Below are positions 24,874-35,675 of a DNA stretch of 64,000 nucleotides, one piece after another. The notes under the pieces are model-generated. The model made no database searches. It saw nothing but the letters and a program-made list of their open reading frames with translations, and was not told where the DNA came from. This DNA comes from Curtobacterium poinsettiae (GTDB lineage Bacteria; Actinomycetota; Actinomycetes; Actinomycetales; Microbacteriaceae): contig NZ_CP106879.1 of assembly GCF_025677645.1 (NCBI RefSeq), positions 1,550,001 through 1,614,000 of the forward strand, in the 5' to 3' direction. A program made the translations under genes and the position numbers. Within the stretch, counting starts at the first letter, position 1; every line of letters starts with the position of its first letter.

Positions 24874-27367
24874 GCGTGACCCTCCAGGATGTCGATCTCG
24901 GCCTGCGCGTCGGTCTCGGTGGCGTCCGTCGTGCGGTCGGCGGCGGGCCGGGAGGCGCCGCTCGCGTCGGACACGGCGGTCACCGCGTCGGCGTGGCCGG
25001 CTGCACCGACCGCGTCGGCGGGCACGAGCAGCGCGACCGGGTAGGTGGTGAGCAGGTCGGCCAGCGCGATCCCGCGGTCGGCGGGGACGTGTCGGCCGGT
25101 GAGCAGGTCGATGCGCTCGACGGGGACGGCGTGCACCAGTGTGTCGCCCCAGCCGCCGACCCGGTCGAGGCCGATCGGCAGCCGCGTCGCGATCGTCACG
25201 GCACCGCCGCGGTCGAACGCGATGACGTGGTCGGCCGCGCTGCCGGTGGCCTCGAGCTCCAGGTACCGGGTGAACAGCTCCGGGTGGTCCCGACGGATGC
25301 GCAGTGCGCGGGTCGTGACCAGGAGCTTCGCGGCGCCGTCGATGCCGATGGCCGGCAGGTCCTCGGGCCCGTCGTCGTCCGGGCCGTCGAGCTCGGCGAG
25401 CACGTGACGCCGCTCGGCATAGTCGACCGGACGACGGTTGTCGGGGTCGACGAGCGAGCGGTCCCAGAACTCGGTGCCCTGGTAGACGTCGGGGACGCCC
25501 GGTGCGGTGAGCTGGACGAGCTTCTGGGCGAGACCGTTCGACCACCCGGCGGCGTCGATCTGCTCGTCGAGGGCGTCGAGCACGGCGACCACGTCCGGGT
25601 TGTCGAACGCGGCGTCGACGATCGCGTGCATCTGCTGCTCGAACGCCTCGTCGGGCTCGGTCCAGGTGGTGCTGTCACCGGCTTCGCGGGATGCCTTCTC
25701 GGCGTACGCGTGCAGACGCTCACGGCTGGCGGGCCGGGCACCGACGATCGCCTGCCAGAGCAGGTCGGCGAACACGCGGTCCTGCAACGGCACGAGCGAC
25801 TGCAGACGCTCGAGCGTGGCGGCCCACTCGTCGCCGAGCTCGGCCAGCACGGCGATGCGGGCGCGGGTGTCCTCGCTGCGCTTCGTGTCGTGCGTGGTGA
25901 GCGTCGTCATGGTGTGCGGCCAGCTGCCGAGCCGTTCGCGCTGTGCCTGGTGGAAGTCCGCCACCGAGACCGCGAAGACGCTCGGGTCGCCGCCGACCTC
26001 GCTCAGGGACGACAGGCGCGAGGTGCGGTAGAACGCCGTGTCCTCGACGCCCTTCGCCATCACCATGCCGCTGGTCTGCTGCAGTCGGACCGCCGCCGCG
26101 TTCGTCGGGTCGACGAGTGCCGGTGCGATCCGGTCGATGACGTCGTCGAGGTCCGGTCGGGCCTCGGCGGCACGCTCGAGCGCGGTGATGAGGTGGTGGG
26201 CGCCCTCGGGCAGGTACGTGCGGTACACGTCGAACGAGGCCACGATCTCGGCGACCGCGTCGACGATTCGCTCGTGCGTGATCGTCTCCGTCACGGCGCT
26301 CGGCGCGAGCAGGCGTGCGAGCCGCTCGACCTCACTGCCGAGGATGCCGTCCGCGATGCCCCGTCGGGTGTCGTGCGTGAGCTGCTGCCAGTCGGCCGGC
26401 TCGGCGCCCGATGCCGCGGTCAACGCCTGCTCGCCCGCGGGGTCGACGAACACGCGGTCGAGCACCCCGAGGGCGTCGTACCCGGTGGTGCCGTCGACCG
26501 GCCACGAGCTCGGCAGCTGCTCGCCGGGCTCGAGGATCTTCTCGACGAGGGTGTAGGCCCCGCCGGTCAGCTCCGCCAGGTCCTGCAGGTAGCCCGCCGG
26601 GTCGTACAGCCCGTCCGGGTGGTCGATGCGCAGGCCGTCGACGAGGCCGTCGCGGAACCAGCCGCCGATGACCCCGTGCGAGGCCGCGAACACCTCGGGC
26701 TCCTCGACCCGGATCGCCGCGAGGGTGTTCACCGCGAAGAACCGGCGGTAGTTCAGGTCGTGGTCGGCACGCTTCCAGTGCACGAACGCGTAGTGCTGGC
26801 GCTCGTGGACGGTCTCGACGGTGTCGCCGTCGTGCACCGTCCCGGGTGCGGTGGGGTAGGCGGTCTCGCCGACGCGGAGCACCGGACGCTCGGCGTCGGA
26901 CGTGTCGAGCGTGACCGCGTCGAGCAGCCGGTCGTCGAGCACGGGGACGCGGAGCTTGCCGTCGCCGGCTTCCCAGTCCACGTCGAAGGCCCACGCCACG
27001 GGGGAGCCCTGCCCGAGTTCGAGCAGGGACCACCACCACGGGTTCGACTCGGGGGTCGCGACGCCGACGTGGTTCGGCACCACGTCGACGATGACCCCGA
27101 GGCCGACGGCGTGCGCGGCCTCGGCCACCGCCCGCATCGCCTGGTCACCGCCACGGTCGGTGTCGACCCGCGTGTGGTCGACCACGTCGTAGCCGTGGTT
27201 CGACCCGGACTCGGCCTGCAGCACCGGCGACAGGTACAGCCAGTCGGCCCCGAGGTCGTGCACGTAGTCGACCAGGTCGCGGGCGGCGTCGAGGTCGAAG
27301 TCGGCCGAGACCTGCAGCCGGTACGTCGACGAGGGGACGCGGTTCGCTGCGCCGGGCGTTCCGGCGG

Positions 27368-27371
<4 letters not shown>
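24870..27371 (-). CDS. treY: Malto-oligosyltrehalose synthase
   Basis: 833 residues, GH13 family 26. It converts the reducing-end alpha-1,4 linkage of maltodextrins into an alpha,alpha-1,1 linkage. Evidence is [20 protein letters not shown] at the start, [42 protein letters not shown] with the nucleophile Asp, [12 protein letters not shown] with the acid/base Glu, and [15 protein letters not shown]. Length is normal for the family. Both ends overlap neighbours by four bases (treX stop and treZ start), so the three proteins are produced in step. Confidence 0.96.
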
Positions 27372-29599
<2,228 letters not shown>

Positions 29600-29714
29600 A
29601 CGGTCCTCCAGGTGTGGGTCCGGCCAACATATCGGCGGCGCTCGTCCGCGTCCGCAGACAAGCCCCAGCTGTGGATGCCAGCTGTGCCCCGCGGCCTGTG
29701 GAGGAACGGACGAG

Positions 29715-29728
29715 TAGCGTCGCGCGCA
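29715..29728 (+). promoter_or_regulatory. Putative leaderless promoter -10 element
   Basis: TAGCGT at 29715-29720 is followed by seven bases and ATG 29728. The 128-bp spacer to treX thus holds back-to-back promoters. Confidence 0.55.
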
Positions 29729-30051
29729 TGGCCAACATCGTCTCGAAGATCGCAGACCAGGTCCGCCCGCTCGGGGTCTCCACGAACTACGGAGAACCCG
29801 TCGAGGTCGGCGACCAGACCCTGATCCCCGTGTCCGTCAGCTGGTTCGGCTTCGGCGGCGGCGGGGGCGACGACGAGAACGGCGGTGGTGGTGGTGGCGG
29901 TGCGTCGGCCCCGGTCGGCGCCTACGTCCGTCGCCCGGGCAAGGACCTGGTGTTCGAACCGAACCCGATCTCGCTGATCGTCGTGGCCATCCCCTTCGTG
30001 TGGGTGGCCGGGCGTGTCCTCCGCAAACTGGTGCGCGCGCTCAAGAAGTGA
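29728..30051 (+). CDS. GerW/YtfJ-like small protein
   Basis: 107 residues. The N-terminal part (VSTNYGEPVEVGDQTLIPVS) and the glycine-rich middle (GFGGGGGDDENGG) match the GerW (YtfJ) family, named from spore-former proteins but common in non-sporulating actinobacteria. A hydrophobic segment (ISLIVVAIPFVWVAGRVL) is followed by a basic tail (RKLVRALKK), so it is probably membrane attached. The function in this lineage is unknown. It is a single gene with leaderless-type promoter and a terminator of the recurrent family. Confidence 0.75.
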   Translation: MANIVSKIADQVRPLGVSTNYGEPVEVGDQTLIPVSVSWFGFGGGGGDDENGGGGGGGASAPVGAYVRRPGKDLVFEPNPISLIVVAIPFVWVAGRVLRKLVRALKK

Positions 30052-30063
30052 CCCCCTGACGCA

Positions 30064-30101
30064 ACGGGAGGCCCGTGGCGACGCCGCCACGGGCCTCCCG
30101 T
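30064..30101. terminator. Hairpin terminator, GGACGGGAGGC family
   Basis: 17-bp arms ACGGGAGGCCCGTGGCG and its complement around a 4-base centre, 12 bp after the GerW-like gene and about 40 bp before the riboswitch. Confidence 0.82.
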
Positions 30102-30141
30102 CCGTCACGCGGTCGCGACCGCGTCTAGACTGCTGGCACAC

Positions 30142-30234
30142 ACACGGGAGTCCGGGACCGCCGGGCTGAGAGGGAGCGATCGGCGCTCCGACCGTCGAAC
30201 CTGATCCGGATCATGCCGGCGCAGGGAGGAGTCA
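30142..30234 (+). ncRNA. TPP (thi-box) riboswitch
   Basis: The conserved pyrimidine-sensor core GGGCTGAGAGGGA (about 30163) and the pyrophosphate-sensor side ACCTGATCCGGATCATGCC followed by GGCGCAGGGA (30199-30229) are both present with a variable helix (GAGCGATCGGCGCTC) between them. It precedes a thiamine-precursor transporter. The terminal aptamer sequence GCAGGGAGGAG is itself the ribosome binding site of the S-component gene, eight bases before its ATG, so ligand binding should block translation directly. No separate terminator hairpin is seen between aptamer and gene. Confidence 0.93.
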
Positions 30235-30239
30235 GCAGC

Positions 30240-30878
30240 ATGCCTTCAGGCACGTCCACAACCGTCACCACCGCTCCGCGGCGATCGCTGCGTTGGCGGG
30301 TCGTCGACATCGTCGTCGCGAGTGTCCTCGCGGTGGCCCTCGGGGTCGTCTTCCGGCTCTGGGAGTTCGGCTACGAACCCATCAGCGCCGTCATGGACCT
30401 CGTGCTCCCCGGCACGAAGGCCCTGTTCGGCGGGGTCTGGCTGCTCGCCGGCCCGATCGTCGCGATCGTCGTCCGCAAGCCCGGCGCCGCGCTCTACGGC
30501 GAGATGGTCGCCGCCTCGGTCGAGGCGTTGTTCGGCACCCAGTGGGGATGGCTCACGCTCGAGGCCGGGCTCGTCCAGGGCCTCGGCGCGGAGATCGTCC
30601 TCGCGTTGTTCCTGTACCGCGTCTACCGCCTGCCGGTCGTCGTGCTCGCCGGTGCCGCGGCCGGACTCGCGCTCGGCATCAACGACACCGTCCTCTGGTA
30701 CCCGGGGCTCGACGTCGCCTTCAAGGTCGTCTACGTCGTCTGCGCGATCATCTCCGGCGCCGTGATCGCGGGGGCGGGTTCGTGGCTCATCGTCCGGGCA
30801 CTCGCCCGCACCGGGGTGCTGTCGTCCTTTGCGGCCGGCCGCGAGCACAGCCGTCGCGAACCCCGCGCCCTGGTGTGA
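30240..30878 (+). CDS. ykoE: ECF transporter S component, YkoE-type (thiamine precursor uptake)
   Basis: 212 residues with five to six membrane helices (VVDIVVASVLAVALGVVFRL; AGPIVAIVVRKPGAALYGEM; VEALFGTQWGWLTLEAGLVQ). PGAALYGE and EALFGTQWG are YkoE signatures. It is the substrate-binding membrane subunit for hydroxymethylpyrimidine or thiamine. It is under the TPP riboswitch, and ATG 30240 is fixed by the GGGAGGAG binding site within the aptamer. The next gene's GTG overlaps its stop (GTGA). Confidence 0.93.
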   Translation: MPSGTSTTVTTAPRRSLRWRVVDIVVASVLAVALGVVFRLWEFGYEPISAVMDLVLPGTKALFGGVWLLAGPIVAIVVRKPGAALYGEMVAASVEALFGTQWGWLTLEAGLVQGLGAEIVLALFLYRVYRLPVVVLAGAAAGLALGINDTVLWYPGLDVAFKVVYVVCAIISGAVIAGAGSWLIVRALARTGVLSSFAAGREHSRREPRALV

Positions 30879-33469
30879 CCGTGCCCGCTCCGTCGGCGAC
30901 GTCCCCTTCCACCGGCGGCGACGCCGGCGCAGGTGCCGGCGTCCGCGGGGCACGCATCGTGTTCCGTGGCTGGGGCTGGCGGTACCCGGAGCGGGACGCC
31001 TGGGCCGTCCGCGACGTCGACCTGACCGTCGAGCCGGGGGAGCGGGTCGCCGTCGTCGGCCCGTCCGGGGCAGGCAAGTCGACGCTCCTGCGAGCGGTCG
31101 CGGGCGTGCTGCCCGACGAGCCCGATGCCACCGACGACACCGCTGCTTCGGTGCAGGGAGCACTCCTGGTCGACGAGGCCGACCCCCGCGCGGTCCGCGG
31201 GCGAGTCGGTCTCGTCATGCAGGACCCCGAGGCGCACACCGTGATGTCCCGCGTCGGCGACGACGTGGCCTTCGGCTGCGAGAACGCCGGCGTCTCCCGC
31301 GACGAGACCTGGGCCCGGGTGCGGACGGCGCTCGACGTCGTCGGCCTCGACCTGCCGCTCGACCGCTCCACCGCGCAGCTGTCCGGCGGGCAGCGGCAGC
31401 GGTTGGCGCTCGCGGGCGTGCTCGCGATGCGGCCGGGTGCGCTCGTGCTTGACGAACCCTGCGCGAACCTCGACCCGGACGGCGTGGCGCAGGTGCACGA
31501 CGCCGTCCGGGCACTGCTCGACGAGACCGGGGCGACGCTGCTCGTGGTGGAGCACCGGATCGGCACCTGGCTGGACCTGGTCGATCGGCTCGTGCTGCTC
31601 GAACCGGGCGGCGGCGTGGTCGCGGACGGTCCGCCGGCCCGGGTGCTGGTGGACCACGGCGAGGCGCTCACGGCGGCCGGGGTCTGGGTGCCGGGCGCCG
31701 AGCCGGCGCGCGGTTCGGCGCGGGGGCGGCGGCGTGCGAGCGGGCGAGCGGGCGAAGTACCCGGGGCGTCCGGTGGGGCGACCGCGGCATTCCGCCCGCT
31801 CGGCGAGGGGGTGCTCGGCGAGGGGGTGCTCGACGAGGGGACGGCGGTACTGCTCGAAGCCCGGGGGCTCGGCACGGCACGGGGGAAGCGAGCGGTGGGG
31901 AACGGCATCGACCTCGGGCTCCGGGCCGGGCAGGTCCTCGCCGTCACCGGACCGAACGGCGTCGGCAAGTCGACGCTCGGGCTGACCCTCGCGGGCTTGC
32001 TCCCACCGGCAGCCGGTCAGCTCCGCGCCACGGACACCCTCGCCGACGGCATCGGCGCCGCACCGCACGCCTGGACGAGCCGCGAACTCGCCGCCCGGAT
32101 CGGCACGGTGTTCCAGGACCCGGAGCACCAGTTCGTCGCCCGCTCCGTCCGCGAGGAGGTCGAGGCAGGCCCCCGCGCCCTCGGAGCCGCGGACGCCGCC
32201 GAACGAGCCATCCTTCTGCTCGACGAGTTCGGGCTCGCACGCCTGGCCGACGCCAACCCCTTCACCCTGTCCGGGGGCGAACAACGACGACTCGCGATCG
32301 CCGCGGTCATCGCGGCCCGGCCGCCGGTCGTCGTGCTCGACGAACCGACCTCCGGGCAGGATCGTGCCACGTGGCAGGCCGTCGTCGGTCGGCTCGGGGC
32401 CCTGGCCGACGCCGGCACCGCGGTGGTGGCGGTCACCCACGACCGCGATCTCGTCCGGGCACTCGATGCCGACGAGGTCGTGCTCGGGCCGGACGGTGTC
32501 CGGACCGTCGGGCGCGACCAGGGGCCGTCGGTCGCGACCATCCCGGAGACGGGGCCGACGGTCGGGATCCGCCCCGGGCCTCCAGACCGGACCGACACGG
32601 CCGCCCGGACCGCCGGGACCGCCGAGACCGCCCGGACCGCCGGGACCGCCGGGACTGACGCGACCGCCGGGACGAACGCGACCCACCGGACGAACCCCGT
32701 GCGACGACCGCTGCCGGTCCGCGCGCCCGGCATCCCCGGCGTCCAGCCGGTCGCGTCGCTGATCGGTGTGCTCGCCCTCGGCGTCTGCCTGGTGCTCAGC
32801 CTCGACGTCGTCTCCGCCGCCGTCGCCCTGGCGCTCGAACTCGCGCTCCTGCCGCTCCTGCGCCTGCCGGTCCGGACCCTGCTGCTCCGACTCGCACCGG
32901 TGCTCGTCGCGGTGCCGCTGACGGCGGTGAGCATCGCGCTGTACGGCAGGCCCTCCGGGCGGGAGTGGTTCGACCTCGGGTTCGCGCACGTCACCGACGG
33001 TTCGTTGACGCTCGCGTCGGCGACCGCGCTCCGGGTCCTCGCGGTGGGGGTGCCGGCCATCGCGCTCTTCGTGCGGATCGACCCGACCGACCTGGCCGAC
33101 GGGCTCGCGCAGGTCCTCCGGCTGCCCGCGCGCTTCGTGCTCGGGGCGCTCGCGGCCGTCCGGATGATGACGCTGCTCGTCGACGACTGGCGACAGCTCG
33201 CGATGGCGCGGCGCGCCCGAGGACTGGCCGACTCCGGGCGGCTGCGACGCGGGGCGACCATGGCGTTCGCGCTGCTCGTGCTCGCGTTGCGTCGGGCGAC
33301 GACGTTGGCGGTGGCGATGGAGTCACGGGGGTTCGGTGCTCCCGGGCGGCGCACCTGGGCGCGGGTCGCACGGTTCGCCGGGCCGGAGTGGGCGATGGTG
33401 GCGGCGCTGGTCGGCATCGGCGTGGTGTCGATCACGGTCGCGGTGAGCGTGGGGACGTGGCGTGCCTGA
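30875..33469 (+). CDS. Fused ECF transporter ATPase-ATPase-transmembrane protein (YkoD+YkoC)
   Basis: 864 residues from GTG 30875. The first ABC ATPase (about residues 20-265) has Walker A GPSGAGKST and signature LSGGQRQR with DEPCANLD; the second (about 320-560) has GPNGVGKST, LSGGEQRR and DEPTSGQD; the C-terminal 230 residues are a T component (LASATALRVLAVGVPAIALF; MARRARGLADSGRLRRG; AMESRGFGAPGRRTW). In Bacillus these parts are separate YkoD and YkoC proteins. The linker between the ATPases carries an in-frame palindromic element (31745), and the linker before the T part is a low-complexity TAGTA-type repeat (32599-32700). It should power the YkoE-type S component upstream. Confidence 0.93.
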   Translation: MTVPAPSATSPSTGGDAGAGAGVRGARIVFRGWGWRYPERDAWAVRDVDLTVEPGERVAVVGPSGAGKSTLLRAVAGVLPDEPDATDDTAASVQGALLVDEADPRAVRGRVGLVMQDPEAHTVMSRVGDDVAFGCENAGVSRDETWARVRTALDVVGLDLPLDRSTAQLSGGQRQRLALAGVLAMRPGALVLDEPCANLDPDGVAQVHDAVRALLDETGATLLVVEHRIGTWLDLVDRLVLLEPGGGVVADGPPARVLVDHGEALTAAGVWVPGAEPARGSARGRRRASGRAGEVPGASGGATAAFRPLGEGVLGEGVLDEGTAVLLEARGLGTARGKRAVGNGIDLGLRAGQVLAVTGPNGVGKSTLGLTLAGLLPPAAGQLRATDTLADGIGAAPHAWTSRELAARIGTVFQDPEHQFVARSVREEVEAGPRALGAADAAERAILLLDEFGLARLADANPFTLSGGEQRRLAIAAVIAARPPVVVLDEPTSGQDRATWQAVVGRLGALADAGTAVVAVTHDRDLVRALDADEVVLGPDGVRTVGRDQGPSVATIPETGPTVGIRPGPPDRTDTAARTAGTAETARTAGTAGTDATAGTNATHRTNPVRRPLPVRAPGIPGVQPVASLIGVLALGVCLVLSLDVVSAAVALALELALLPLLRLPVRTLLLRLAPVLVAVPLTAVSIALYGRPSGREWFDLGFAHVTDGSLTLASATALRVLAVGVPAIALFVRIDPTDLADGLAQVLRLPARFVLGALAAVRMMTLLVDDWRQLAMARRARGLADSGRLRRGATMAFALLVLALRRATTLAVAMESRGFGAPGRRTWARVARFAGPEWAMVAALVGIGVVSITVAVSVGTWRA
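31745..31802. repeat. 58-bp palindromic element inside a coding sequence, copy 8
   Basis: Left arm CGAGCGGGCGAAGTACC, right arm CGGCATTCCGCCCGCTCG, in frame in the ECF ATPase fusion between the two ATPase domains. It encodes GRAGEVPGASGG and FRPLG in the linker. A partial left arm precedes it at 31737. Confidence 0.85.
32599..32665. repeat. Nine-base GACCGCCGG-type repeat within the linker before the T domain
   Basis: Repeated ACCGCCGGG/ACCGCCGAG units encode alternating Thr, Ala and Gly residues (TAARTAGTAETARTAGTAGT). They mark the junction between the second ATPase and the membrane domain. Confidence 0.75.
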
Positions 33470-34082
33470 CACGGAAAGCGCGGACGGGACGACGGCCGGC
33501 GGGCGCGCGACGGGCGGCGAACACGCGACAAGCGGCGGGCGCGCAACGGGCGCGACCGCCGCTGACCTCGCCCCCGGCCTGGCCGCTGCTGCTGCCGGTG
33601 TCGCCACTGCCACGGGTCGGCGTGCCGTCGTGCTCGTCGACGGCCGGTCCGGCACGGGCAAGACCACCCTCGGAGCACAGGTCGCGGAGTTGCTCGGCGC
33701 GCAGCTCGTGCACCTGGACGACCTGTACCCGGGGTGGGACGGCCTGCGTGCGGCTGCCGATGCCGTGGTGACCGACGTCCTCGGAACGCCGAGTGGGTAC
33801 CGACGCTGGGACTGGGCGGCCGATGCACCCGCGGACCGGGCGTCGGTGGACCCCGACCTGCCGATCGTGGTCGAGGGGTGCGGGGCGTTGTCCCGGGCGT
33901 CGGCACCGCTGGCGTCCCTGCGGGTGTGGCTCGAGGCCGATGACGCCGTGCGGTGGGACCGGGCGATCGGCCGCGACGGTGCGGTCTTCGCGCGCGAGTG
34001 GGACCGCTGGGCCGCGCAGGAGCAGGCCTTCATCGCCGCCGAGGACCCGGCCGCCCTCGCCGACGTGGTCCTGCGGACGTAG
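33462..34082 (+). CDS. Uridine kinase-like P-loop ATPase
   Basis: 206 residues from GTG 33462, overlapping the transporter stop by eight bases. A low-complexity Ala/Gly/Thr start (about 45 residues) precedes the P-loop LVDGRSGTGKTTLGAQ, a possible base-binding HLDDLYPGWDGL and a catalytic WEGCGALS-like motif (VVEGCGALSRAS). This resembles (d)NMP and uridine kinases and the ATP-binding proteins often found beside nucleotide-related genes. Co-transcription with thiamine-transporter genes suggests, but does not show, a pyrimidine- or thiamine-related kinase. Its substrate is unknown. Confidence 0.8.
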   Translation: MPDTESADGTTAGGRATGGEHATSGGRATGATAADLAPGLAAAAAGVATATGRRAVVLVDGRSGTGKTTLGAQVAELLGAQLVHLDDLYPGWDGLRAAADAVVTDVLGTPSGYRRWDWAADAPADRASVDPDLPIVVEGCGALSRASAPLASLRVWLEADDAVRWDRAIGRDGAVFAREWDRWAAQEQAFIAAEDPAALADVVLRT

Positions 34083-34181
34083 GGCGCCGCAGCACCGCGG
34101 CCGGCGGCGAGCATCGAGGTTTCGCGCTCGGCGACACCTCACGGGCTCCGGACGGCGAGAGCTGTCGCTCAGCGCGGAACG

Positions 34182-35573
34182 TCAGCCCGCCGCGCCCGCG
34201 CCTGTGCCCGCCCGCGCCCCCGCGCTCGTGCCCGTGCTCGCCTCCCGCCGCGCCACTGCCCGCGGATCCACCGCGAACACCGCCGCCACGATCGTCAGCA
34301 CGGCGTACACCCCGAGGTACCCGCACAGGATCCACGGCGAGCCACCCCCGAGCTGCACGAACACCGCGGCCAGCAGCGGCGTCAGCCCCACCGAGAAGAT
34401 CGACCCGATCTGGTACCCGAGCGACATCCCCGAGTACCGCCGCCCGGTCGGGAACTGCTCCGCGAACCACGCCGCCTGCGGCCCGTAGATGCTGTCGTGG
34501 AAGACGCACATCCCGATCAGCGCCACGAGCGGCAGCAGCACGAGCGGACCGGCGTCGAGGAACGCGAAGAACGGCCAGATGAGCACCGCGATGCCCGCCG
34601 CCGACCAGATCGTGAGCACCCGCCGCCCGACCCGGTCGGACAGCCACCCCCAGAACGGCGTCGACACGAGCGACACCGCCGAGATCACGAGCACGGCCTG
34701 CAGCCCCGCGTCCGAGCCCGCCGGCCCGCGCACGTTGCCGAGGTAGGTCAGCGAGTACGTCGTCAGGATCGAGTAGAGCGCCGGCTGCACGAGGCGCAGG
34801 CCCGCCGTCACCAGGATCGACCGCGGATGCTGCCGGATCGCCTGCCACACCGGGAACCGCTCGACCCCACCCGCGGCGCGCAGCTCCTGGAACACCGGGG
34901 CGTCCTGCACGCCGAGCCGGATGACGAGCCCGACCGCCACGATCACCGCCGAGAACAGGAACGGCAGCCGCCAGCCCCAGGCCAGGAACGCCTCGGTGCC
35001 GAGCGTCGACCGCACGAGCGTGAAGACCCCGGTCGCCAGGAGCATCCCACCGGCCGACCCCATCTGCGTGAACGCCCCGAACAGCCCCCGGTGCCGTTCC
35101 GGTGCGTGCTCGACGGACAGCAGCGCCGAGCCGCCCCACTCCGCACCGGCCGCGACGCCCTGCAGCAGCCGCAGGAACACGAGCGCCACGACGGCACCGA
35201 CCCCGATGGTCGCGGCGGACGGGATCACCCCGATCAGTGTGGAGGCGATGCCCATCAGCACCAGCGACGCGACGAGCAGCTTCTTCCGCCCGATCCGGTC
35301 ACCCAGGTGGCCGGCGATCACGCCGCCGAGAGGCCGCGCCACGAACCCGACGCCGTAGGTCGCGAACGACGCGATGACCCCGACGGCCGGCGTCACCGAC
35401 GGGAAGAACGTCGGTGCGAACACCAGCGCCGAGGCCGTCGCGTAGAGGTAGAAGTCGTAGTACTCGACGGTCGTGCCGACGAACGACGCGAGGGCGACCC
35501 GACGACGGGTCGCGGTGGTCGACGGTGCGGCGGGACGGCCTGGAGGCGCGGTGACGGTGGTCTGGCTCGGCAT
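34182..35573 (-). CDS. MFS transporter, metabolite:H+ symporter (MHS) type
   Basis: 463 residues with twelve predicted helices. The motif-2 and A-type signature GHLGDRIGRKKLLVASLVLM, GFVARPLGGVIAGH, and FLRLLQGVAAGAEWGGSALL are typical of the MHS group that takes up proline, betaine, shikimate, citrate or aromatic acids. The gene is divergent from the LLM monooxygenase at 35676 with about 100 bp between, so it may carry the substrate of the flavoprotein pair. The last 25 residues are Ala/Gly-rich. Confidence 0.9.
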   Translation of the reverse strand: MPSQTTVTAPPGRPAAPSTTATRRRVALASFVGTTVEYYDFYLYATASALVFAPTFFPSVTPAVGVIASFATYGVGFVARPLGGVIAGHLGDRIGRKKLLVASLVLMGIASTLIGVIPSAATIGVGAVVALVFLRLLQGVAAGAEWGGSALLSVEHAPERHRGLFGAFTQMGSAGGMLLATGVFTLVRSTLGTEAFLAWGWRLPFLFSAVIVAVGLVIRLGVQDAPVFQELRAAGGVERFPVWQAIRQHPRSILVTAGLRLVQPALYSILTTYSLTYLGNVRGPAGSDAGLQAVLVISAVSLVSTPFWGWLSDRVGRRVLTIWSAAGIAVLIWPFFAFLDAGPLVLLPLVALIGMCVFHDSIYGPQAAWFAEQFPTGRRYSGMSLGYQIGSIFSVGLTPLLAAVFVQLGGGSPWILCGYLGVYAVLTIVAAVFAVDPRAVARREASTGTSAGARAGTGAGAAG

Positions 35574-35675
35574 GCCTCAGGAGCATGGTCGCGTCCAGGG
35601 CCGCGGGGAACACCGCGCGTAACGGGAGGTCACGTCGCTGTCGTCGGGCGGTGCCCGCCGACCACGATGGGACGC

